Source: Escarpia spicata (taxonomy: Eukaryota; Annelida; Polychaeta; Sabellida; Siboglinidae). From it: a DNA stretch of 64,000 bases. Under the pieces are notes generated by a model. The model searched no databases, was not told the DNA's origin, and saw nothing but the letters and a program-made list of their open reading frames with translations. This document shows, piece after piece, positions 43,001 to 55,000 of this stretch. Position numbers and translations under genes: made by a program. Position 1 is the stretch's first letter. Every line of letters starts with the position of its first letter. The stretch covers positions 11,470,428 to 11,534,427 of the forward strand of contig OZ023214.1 in the NCBI GenBank assembly GCA_963995525.1. The letters are read 5' to 3'.

Positions 43001-46000
43001 GAAATATTTAATATAATAAGTCACAGAACCTGTGGAACCAACGTAACATGCCATATAACCTTTGTAACATGTCGCAGAACCAATTAAGTGTTACATCACC
43101 TGTGAGACAGCAGGTTCTGCATGTACAGGTCAAGTATGTGTTGGAAGTAGTAAGTGTTAAGTCACCTGTGAGACAGCAGGTCCTGCACGTACAGGTCAAG
43201 TACAACGTGCTAGAAGTAGTAAGTGTTACGTCACCTGTGAGACAGCAGGTCCTACACGTACAGGTCAAGTACAACGTGTTGGAAGTAGTAAGTGTTAAGT
43301 CACCTGTGAGACAGCAGGTCCTACACGTTCAGGTCAAGTACAACGTGTTGAAAGTAGTAAGTGTTACATCACCTGTGAGACAGCAGGTCCTGTATGTACA
43401 GGTCAAGTACAACGTGTTGGAAGTAGTAAGTGTTAAGTCACCTGTGAGACAGCAGGTCCTACACGTACAGGTCAAGTACAACGTGTTGGAAGTAGTAAGT
43501 GTTAAGTCACCTGTGAGACAGCAGGTCCTACACGTACAGGTCAAGTACAACGTGTTGGAAGTAGTAAGTGTTACATCACCTGTGAGACAGCAGGTCCTGC
43601 ACGTACAGGTCAAGTACAACGTGTTGGAAGTAGTAAGTGTTAAGTCACCTGTGAGACAGCAGGTCCTGCACGTACAGGTCAAGTACAATGTGTTGGAAGT
43701 AGTAAGTGTTACATCACCTGTGAGACAGCAGGTCCTGCACGTACAGGTCAAGTACAATGTGTTGGAAGTAGTAAGTGTTAAGTCACCTGTGAGACAGCAG
43801 GTCCTGCACGTACAGGTCAAGTACAACGTGTTGGAAGTAGTAAGTGTTAAGTCACCTGTGAGACAGCAGGTCCTGCACGTACAGGTCAAGTACAACGTGT
43901 TGGAAGTAGTAAGTGTTACGTCACCTGTGAGACAGCAGGTCCTGCACGTACAGGTCAAGCACAACGTGTTGGAAGTAGTAAGTGTTAAGTCACCTGTGAG
44001 ACAGCAGGTCCTGCACGTACAGGTCAAGTACAATGTGTTGGAAGTAGTAAGTGTTACATCACCTGTGAGACAGCAGGTCCTGCACGTACAGGTCAAGTAC
44101 AATGTGTTGGAAGTAGTAAGTGTTAAGTCACCTGTGAGACAGCAGGTCCTGCACGTACAGGTCAAGTACAACGTGTTGGAAGTAGTAAGTGTTAAGTCAC
44201 CTGTGAGACAGCAGGTCCTGCACGTACAGGTCAAGTACAACGTGTTGGAAGTAGTAAGTGTTACGTCACCTGTGAGACAGCAGGTCCTGCACGTACAGGT
44301 CAAGCACAACGTGTTGGAAGTAGTAAGTGTTAAGTCACCTGTGAGACAGCAGGTCCTGCACGTACAGGTCAAGTACAACGTGTTGGAAGTAGTAAGTGTT
44401 ACATCACCTGTGAGACAGCAGGTCCTGCACGTACAGGTCAAGTACAACGTGTTGGAAGTAGTAAGTGTGGAAGATCCGCAGCTGGATAAGCAGGCATATG
44501 AAGCTGAGCACATCCCAGATATTGGAGTTTTCACCCTTCTCCAGAAAACATTGTTCAGACAGAGTGTTATTACCTAAAACAAAGGGGAATACAAAATGTA
44601 AATGAACTTGCTTGGAGATCAAATATGCAAAAATTCAGTTTAACTAAAGAATTACTTATATTGCTGAGCAATTTAAAATCTCTAACACTTATTTAAAATA
44701 TTTTTAATGTATAAATCTATCTCACGAAAAGATGCAAATAACATAAACTGTGTTTCAAATGGGAAACCATAAATATGCAGACAATTTTTATTTTTGTATC
44801 TTTATCACAAATAAATTCCTTAATGCTTTCAAGCAAAAACCAGTAAGTGACATCACTTCTGCAAGATGAAATGAGATATTAATGATGCAGGTTTTCAGCA
44901 AGCAGCAGAATTGATGGACATGACTATAAAGATGATGCTGGCTGTAATGTACGAGACGTACCATGGACAGTGTGCGTGCATGAGATGTGGAACAGTTGTA
45001 TGACCCAGCAGTTGTGTTCTGTGAGGCTTGCAATGTGGGGGCATGCAGCAACCTGATAAGTACAATAAGCAATCAATTGTTAATACATACAAAATCTGTT
45101 TGTTTTATCATAAATTAATTATCATTATATAGTAAAAACTACATATAAACTGCATGTTTAATTTGAATGTCTTACCTTGAATATCATTGTGCAAGGTCAA
45201 TTATCAAACACAGAGCAGTAAATATTTCTGTCTAAATGTGGTTATTAAAAAAAAAACATTTAGTCAAAATGTCAGAATATCTTAAATCATATAACATGAT
45301 TTTATGCAATCAACAACACAAGTTCAACAATAAATATGAAAAGGCCAAATGGAGGACGTTTATTATAAGGATTAATGTAAGCAATTATATGCAAGCTTTT
45401 TTAGAACATTGTTACTTTTAAAACGATTAAGGTAGCTGCACCGGTTATCGTGTCAGTTGATTTCTTAATTTTTTTCTTCATAGAACATTAGTAGGTGTCA
45501 GTATGAATATGTGTACTATTAAAAAAAACCAAGGCACTATCACCATATGTCACCAATCAGTCCTTAAAAACTAGTATTTTTAGTGTGTCTATGGAAAGTC
45601 CCTTTTCAGATTCTTGGAAACTGATGATGTTTCCATAGTGACGATCACATATGCCTCAGCCCAGTTCAAACATAAATTTATTCACCATGAATGCATATCA
45701 TAACAGTCTGGTTATTCTCATGCCACTATGCTTTATTCTCATGCCACTATGCTGTTGTATTATAATTACCTAAATGCATCACGCTGTCAAATCACCAAAT
45801 ACTGGCGGTAGTTTTGTTTATTCTCCGATAATGCCCGACCTCAGCTGCCATTTGCAATGACACGTGACTGACCCCAGCAGGTATCACTCAATCTTGTCTA
45901 CCACAACAAGTTCAACACATGGCCCTTCGTAACACAATATCATGTGACAACTTGGCGGGAAAACTTTGGGGGAAAATCTCGGTAATAGAAATGTCTGTCA

Positions 46001-49000
46001 AATTGTGTTGAAATAAGCCACATGCCAGTAAAAAAGTCACATTTCTAAACAAAAAACAAGCATCTGGTGATACTTGTATTATTGGTAACAACCAAGAAGT
46101 ATTATTTAATGTAACTTTTTATAAAAACTACAATACTTACAAAGCCATAACTTGGCATATGACCTCGACTTGTGTTTACCCAAGCCAAAAATGCAGTACA
46201 GATTTTTGCTGTCTTTCAACATTGTAGCAAAATGTTTATGAAGCTGTATCAAACTTAATATGCATTTGTTTACCAAAAAAACATGTGTGAATGTCAATAA
46301 CATGTTTGTACTTACAACCATACAAATTTTTCTTTTGGGGAGTTTATAAAAATAAAATAAAATGGCATTTTAAGGTGATTTTTGACAGATTTTGTAATTG
46401 TCTTTAAACACATTTAAATATCTCTAAACAACATAAAAAATCATTTCTTTTGGTCTGGAGTATTGTTTAGTATCTGAGGCAAACTTTGAGAAAAAATGGT
46501 TAGCTTATCTTCAAAACTTATATTAGAAATGATTAATTCAAAAGAAGCATATAATAGCCGATGCAGCCACCTTAAGAAAAGAACTATGGATTCTATAACC
46601 CAATGTCTGGTCTGTCACTAAGCCCACACTTAGTCTGGGAACCATATTTTATTCCTACAACATGTACATATACCTCAGAAGACATGCAATGGCGTGGCTA
46701 CGGTTCTCACTGAATCTACAGGTGTATTATAAATCCTACACAGTAGTTTTCAAATAAAACCCAAGCCATTACACAAAACAGACAATGCACACACACTGCC
46801 TTGTCACCGAATCAGAATACAAAACTACATGCATGCTTAGATACACACTACCTCTAGAGTAGAATAACCACAGAGAGGAGGCCATTGGGTCCCAGGTCAT
46901 CAAAACATGTCACCACACTACCAATATTTTACAGTAAACATTATCAGTCACTGTAACTTTAAACAATAACCATAAAAGTGGCCTAGCTGATGTGGTAAAA
47001 GAAAAACTGCAGGTACCACATGGATTTATAATTACACATCAATGTCACGTCAATTGAATCTAGCTGGTAATGGCTGTGGTTTTGGAGGCCATTTCGGTTC
47101 GCTCAAAATCGTAAGTCCAGTACAATGTATTGGTAGTGGTAGGTGTTGATTTGAACCAGTACAAAATACTTCACTGTTTTTTAACTTTGTAAACATATGA
47201 TACCTCCCCTACAAAATGCAATACACTGCTTACTTGTCTGCAGCAGTCAAGGAAAATAACAGCAAAACTGTAGGCGAGTAGCACGCTCCAGCTGCAATAA
47301 GCAACATACAAAAGGTAAGTCCTTATATAGCGCATTATCCAGTCCTTAGGACTGCTCAAAGTGCTTTACACTTTACTCCCTATTAGACCTGTTCAATCGA
47401 ACATCATCTCAACTTCTCTGGGCAACATCAATGCAAAATGCAAACATCACAAATTTCCTATCAAGTCACCCACACAGACACACCGTCTATGAAAACAAGC
47501 CATGTATTGTCCTTCGTATTAATAAGCATATATACAGAGGTTTGGCTGTGCACTCATTGGTGTGTTGTCATGTAGGTAGGCCATACATCTGTCAATAAAC
47601 AGATAAAACTGACATCATTTTAAATGTTCATACATGAATATTTGATCTATGCAGATCAACAAAAACTGAGTGACATTGTTTTAAACGTTCATTTGATTTA
47701 TGCAGAACAACAACGCAAGACCAGCGTAGAGCGAAATAGGCCAAGTTAATGACATTTATATATACATACATACACAGTCACACATACATGCATGTATTGT
47801 GGAACGTCGCTGTACTCACAGGTTCTGGAGGCGTCGCGTTGAGCGGATGAAGCAGTATGGACCAACCCAGAGCCAGATGAAGCAGCCAAAGTAGAGACCA
47901 ACACTGAGCAGACTCACCTCCGAGGCCCCCGACAGGAACACGCAGCACATGCTCACCCAGAACATGTTCTTGAACACATACAGCTGGATGTAGTCCAGCA
48001 TCGTACTATGAACAGATACAGCAACTTGTAGCAAGGACCCTCTTTTACCATATACAGCTGGATCTATTCCAGCATCATACTGCGAACAGCAATACAGCTA
48101 TTTGTTGAACTACCCCATATTTACGGCTGGATCTATTCCAACATCGTACTGCGAACAGCAGTACAGCTATTTGTTGAACTACCCCATATTTATGGCTGGA
48201 TCTATACCAGCATCGTACTGTGAACAGCAATACAGCTATTTGTTGAACTACCCCATATTTACGGCTGGATCTATTCCAGCATCGTACTGCGAACAGCAGT
48301 ACAACTATTTGTTGAACTACCCCATATTTATGGCTGGATCTATACCAGCATCGTACTGTGAACAGCAATACAGCTATTTGTTGAACTACCCCATATTTAC
48401 GGCTGGATCTATACCATCATCGTACTGTGAACAGCAGTACAACTATTTGTTGAATAACCCACATTTACTGCTGGATCTATTCCAGCATCATACTATGAAC
48501 AGCAGTACAGCTACTTGTTGAACTACCCACATTTACCACATACAGCTGCATGTATTCCAGCATATAGTACTACAAACAGCAGATAGAGCTACTTCTTGAA
48601 ATACCCCACATTTATCATGTACAGCTGGATGCAGTCCACCATCGTACTACGAACTGCAGATACAGGTTCTTGTAGCAATGCCCCTGTTTTACCATATACA
48701 GCTGGGTGTGTTCCAGCATCAAGCTACGAATTGTAGTACAGCTACATGTTGAAATACCCCACCTTTACCACTATACAGTTGAACCTAGAACAGCATCGTA
48801 CTATGAACAGCAGTACAGCTACTTGTTGAAATACCCCACCTATACCACTATACAGTTGAATCTAGTACAGCATCATACTATGAACAGCAATACATCTCCT
48901 TGTTGAAATACCCTACCTTTACCATAATAATTATTATAGTATACAGCTGGATGTGTTCCAGCATCATGCTACAAACAGCAAATACAGCTCCACTAAAGTA

Positions 49001-52000
49001 TACAAAATTAATGGATGTAATCCAGCAATAGTGCTGTGAACAACAGCAAATACTGGGATGTAAAATCATCATTGTACGTAAACATCCATAAATAAACACT
49101 GTACATGCCCATATTCAGTACACATATAAATAAGCAAGGATCTGATGACTGTGAAAGAATTACTAATATAGGCAACTTACGACTGGTTGGATGTGAAGTC
49201 TGCGACAGGATTCACTTCTTTGACAAGCATTCTATGAATACAAATATTGACATTACTTCCGCCACCATAGCTTTGCAACAGTTGTGGGTTTGTCTCGATG
49301 ATGAAGACATAGAAATGTTGGCATACAAAGAGCAGATAAATATAATCTCCTGCAACCGATAATGCATCTTATCAACCCTTCTGTAGTGACTCACTGCAAT
49401 CGTTAAATTGCAGCTGAACTTCTGTAGCGACTCACTGCAATCGTTAAATTGCAGCTGAAATGAAGAATTGTGTTTTCTAATATGTCTAGTGTGATAACCA
49501 GTCGACAGGACTGCTCCAACTGCTTGGGTGTTATGTTGATGTTTTCAACGTTCCTTGCAATGTGATTGACAAGTTCAGTGGGATGGAGGTTAATTGAAGC
49601 CTGGCAATCTACTTTGGCAAGTTACCAGATGTGATGACCAAAGTGAATTCTTTCTACCATTTAAACAAACATTCCATTTTTTTATTTTGTGAGGGTCGGT
49701 CATTGATTACAGGGATGAGAGTGACATTCAGAGGAAAAACCGGAAATTTTGCTGTAGCCCACATTTCAGCTCGAGAGGACTGTCTCATCTAATCGGGGGA
49801 AGGGGGGACTCCTCGGAGATATGTTTTAATTGTAGACGACATATGGTGTATTTTGAGCAATATTAAATAGGAAATCTTAACATTTCAAGTAGCAAAAAAG
49901 CACACGGACTCACGCACACGTCATAGTACTAACTCACTTGTTAATTATATTTTCTGGGCTGAACCCGAGTTGGCTGACGGGCAGCTTTCTCCTTAGCCAG
50001 CTTTGTCAAAACAGCCCGTTGATGGGCCATTCTATACTATAGCTTTCTTCGTTGTCAGCTCAACTGCTTCCTTAACTTTGTACTTGGTGGCTGCCTTCGT
50101 CTTTGACATGTTCAGCTCAATTTTCTTCTCCTCCTTCATCTTTCCTTCCTCGGCAAGATGGCTGGAGTACATTTTGTACGCACACCTCGTGTTGTGAATG
50201 AGGTGACCAGTCCTGTTTGTGAAAGTCCTGTATAACAGTCTTGTTGCTTGCCATGAGTGAGTTGTCTGGATAGTGTTGAATGTACTAACATTCTTTCTGG
50301 CAGTGGCAGTATTCATGATGCTAGATATGTGACTAAAACTCCCTTTCACTTGAGGACCATGAAAGCAGCTCATCATTGCAGCCACCAGCTTTGACAAGGC
50401 TGGGAACTTGCCAGTAGAGAATATGGTAGCCCACCACGAGTCCAATCTGGAACCTGTGGGTGCTTGTGGAAGTGTGTTGTCTACATGGAATCGGCGAACT
50501 TCCATGTGATACGCCCTCTGTTCAAGTTCTAATAGAACATCGGTGACCAGTAAAAGTAAATATCATTAAGTTGGTCTTTTTCAATCTACACGTGTCTTGC
50601 ACTGTTGCTTTGCATAGGAGGGTGTATGTGACTGTTACATGCACACAGTAAATTCTTTCGAACATTTAACCAAAAGTTTGAATGTTTTTATTAAACAAAC
50701 TTGCAGATATTACATACTATTCATGCACTAAATATTTTGACATTAACGAGGTAAATTCACTGTGTGATAAACCAGTTGGAGAAGCTGCATAAACTGTACT
50801 AATTGTTTCTCTACTTCCGAATTGTAATGAACATGTTCACGAAATGAAGAATTATAGTCACAATCCGATCCACTAGTCCTCACTCAGTGTAACATATCAT
50901 CATTACCTATGAGGTAGTTCTTATTAGAAGGACGGGCGTAGTCTGCCAAGTATTGTCTCACCAAGCCCGTATTAGAAAATTCTGCAAAGAAAACTGTAAT
51001 GCTTACTACTGAAATCGAAACATTACATATGCAATATACATCATTAACAGGAAAAAACATTAGATATATAAGTGCAACGAAACTCTCTCTCTAAGTGTGC
51101 TTGCATGCGAGTGGGTGTATTGTACAAGTTTACATGTACCAACTAATACATGTGCTGATATCTTCATCTGTACTTAAATGCACTGGCTTATATTTGAACC
51201 AAAGTCTGCTTTGGGTGTCATCATCATCATTGTGCAGCTGTAGTGTCCCATGGTTGGGCAAAGGCCTCAGCATGTTGTTTCCAGATCTGCCTGTCTTGCG
51301 TTATCCTCTGCCGTCTCGCCGGTCTTTCTCTAGATCGTTTCCCTTCGTAAGGTCTCCAGATTGTCATACGCGATGTCCATCGGTTATCTCGTAGTCTGCT
51401 GATGTGCCCTGCCCAGGTCCACTTCTGCGTTCTGATTTATTCTATCACATCTATGACCTTTGTCTTCTCTCTTACCCAGATGTTTGTTTTTCTCTCCCGA
51501 TATGTGATGTTAAACATACTTCTTTCCATCATTGTTTATGTGGCTGCTAGCTTGTTCTGGTTGGTGAGGGTTGGGGTATAAACGTTGTTAAATGTTTGTA
51601 AATGACTTAACTATGTAAAACCTTACCAAAGCACTGATGAAGTGGCAGACCGAGGACAGCAATGCACTGCAGAGTGAGAGTGCCAACAAAGAGACTCATG
51701 TGAATGGGCCACACGTAGGCACTGCGCTGGCGGTTAATACACTGAAGCGTACCCACAACAAGACCGTAGAAGACGGAGTAGTAGTCGAGATGACACACCA
51801 TGTTGATGGCAGCCACAGAGTAACAGATCTGAAAGTGACCAACACATGAGGAGGCTTTGTTGGGGGTTTGGATACAGCCATTTATCATACCACTACCAAG
51901 TTCTCGTCTTTTAAAACTCCCGCCTTAATTGATGGATCCAGTATGTCGCCATTTGCACTATATGTTTTCGGACATCCCAAAAATTGACAAAATTTATAAT

Positions 52001-55000
52001 TTTTGTGTACATAAATTTTTTTTACACCTCTGTAAAATTATTTTATTTTCATTTCCTGCATACTCAGTTGATTAGTGATAACAATATCACCACTAAGTAA
52101 TGAAGATGACACACATTAGCAGAGCATGAAAATGATCCTAGCATTTTTCAACTCACCTCGAGTCCAAATTTGTAGAAACCGTAGTTTAAGAAAAACATAA
52201 GACAGTGGTAGACATCTTTGTTGGCGTTGTCACAATCAACATGTGGGAAGATTATTCCCATTTGTGGGACAACATTCAACTCTGCAGTATTACAGTTACG
52301 ATAATACTGGGCCTGGTGAACTATGATGACTGATTCAAACAGTAGCATCAGTAATACGATGAAATCAACCTACAAAACAGTCAGTGTTAATAGTTTAGTT
52401 TACGATATACCTAATTATGGATCCCGTGAAATTCGCTAGTCCATAGCAAAATGTTTTTTGTATGAATGTCATCTATAAGTTCTCAGACAACAGAAAAATG
52501 ATGGTGGCAATTAATTTTTTTGTTTTTAAAGAAATGGCTGCCAAAATGACCATCCAATCAAATGTCCGCATTTCTTACATAACTGTGTCACCTAGAACAC
52601 ATGGTGTAATTATCTAATCACAGTCAGATTTGATTTTGATGATGTGTGATTACAATCAAAGTGAAGTGTCGGATTGGAAAACTTGCTGTACCTAATTATA
52701 TCGTTGACAACATTGCAGACGCCGGCTGGGTTAACTGAACATTCAGCGCATTGACAAAGTTCACACAATCAAGACAACTGATTCAGCAAACTTCCTTCTA
52801 ATAATTATCACCACTGCTGATAGCAAGCAATGGAACAGGCAACCAACCTCACTTTAAACACATAGCTTGTTGTTACATTGTAACATGTCTTCAATTGTGT
52901 ATACCTACATTGATGTATGTAAATATATCTGAAACTTTCACAAATCCTGTGTAGGCAGCTAGAGACACTGCCAGGTCTGTGTCTGTTGCATTTATACCTA
53001 GGGTCTGAAGAGAAGGGGCATGTGTTATATGTCAGTGAAGACAAAATGAACAACCATAACAAGATATCACTCAAACCGCACATACGAATCATTTCGAGCT
53101 CGCTGTCACGTGGATGATTAATCATGCAGCTCGAATATAGGTCCGGATGCAAGCGCAGTGAAACATACATTATCACCATTACACCCACCCATGGAGCAAA
53201 AAGCCAAGGGCAGCAGTTATCACCATTACACCCACCCACGGAGCAACAAGCCAAGGGCAGCAGTTAACACCATTAAATCAACCCAACTGACAATGGCTGC
53301 AGCTATATTCACTGTCCCTTTAATCCAGATTTTCAATTTCCCCATTGCTTCTTTTTGTTGTTGAATCCGTGGCACAAACAGCAGCTGGATGTTTTTTTGC
53401 TCCATAAAACTCAGCAGAAGTATCTGAAGTCTGACAGACAGTACCGAATATCCATGAGCATGCCTTATATGGATCGTGAATACTGGCGCAAACTAGACAC
53501 TGCACGTATGCAGAGTCATTACATTGATATATTGTCATGGTCAGTTGTGATTAATAAAACATAATTCTAATTAAATAAAAGCATAGAATTACATGAATTA
53601 GTCATATTGACAGGATTAATGAATAATTATACATTATACAGAGATTAGAATTCTCAAAGACTTGCTTTAAGCATACATAATTTTATTAACCATACCTGTG
53701 ACAGTCTATGAAGACAACATGATTGTGGCACATCCACCTTAAGAAAACTGTCAATATGGCATAAACATTATCACCTAAGATAATATTGTTGCATTCGCAC
53801 CAACTATGATAATGACAACATCACTGCAGACCCTTTATAATGTAGAACATCTTCTAAGATGCAACTACTTTCAATGGACACAGCAAAGAAAATCTTACTA
53901 GAACTTTCTAATTTGTAAGCTACTGTCATATATACCAATGCAGGCAATACAGCATACCATTCTGGTAGATCAATTGTAGAACAAAGTAAGAAAACTACTG
54001 TGAAAGACTGTCCGTTGACAGTGTTGGTGGAAAAGTAAATTACACATACCTCATTACTATCGATGGAGCCACACAGAAAGAATCCTTCAGGGATGCTCTG
54101 TAGTTGGTACACTGTTTTGGTGAGTATCACAGCAGCCACCAATATCAAACAACAGTGAGACGTGACTCTCTGCAGGTGGTGGAATGGCAGGTCAAACAAC
54201 AGCAGTACCAGAACAATGACTGTGTGGCTGGCAGACACCTGCAACACAGAACATGACAGCTGAGTGCATAATATAGCACTACAGTACAGCTGAGTGCACA
54301 ACACATCACTACAGTACAGCTCAGTGCACAACACATCACTACAGTACAGCTAAGTACACATCAGTATTGTATGCTCAGTGCACAATACATCACTACAGTA
54401 CAGCTAAGTACACATCACTACTGCACAGCTAAATACACATCACTACAGTACAGCTAAGTACACGTCACTACTGTACAGCACAGTGCAACAATACATCACT
54501 ACAGCTGAGTGCATAACACATCACTACAGTACAGCTAAGTGCACAACACATCACTACAGTACAGCTCAGTGCACAACACATCACTACAGTACAGCTAAGT
54601 ACACATCAGTATTGTATGCTCAGTGCACAATACATCACTACAGTACAGCTAAGTACACATCACTACTGCACAGCTAAATACACATCACTACAGTACAGCT
54701 AAGTACACATCACTACTGTACAGCTAAGTACACATCACTACTGTACAGCACAGTGCAACAATACATCACTACAGCTGAGTGCATAACACATCACTACAGT
54801 ACAGCTAGGTGCACAACACATCACTACAGTACAGCTAAGTGCACAACAAATCACTACAGTTCAGCTAAGTGCACAACACATCACTACAGTACAGCCGAGG
54901 GCACAACACATCACTACAGTACAGCTATGTGTACAACACACCACTACAGTACAGCTAAGTACACATCAGTACTGTACGCTCAGTGCACATCACGACTGTA

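Noticed and set aside
43048..44577. Frames of 509 (plus) and 401 (minus) codons
   Set aside because: Products of the 69-bp repeat. The real coding part is exon 22 at 44408-44573, in a different minus frame.
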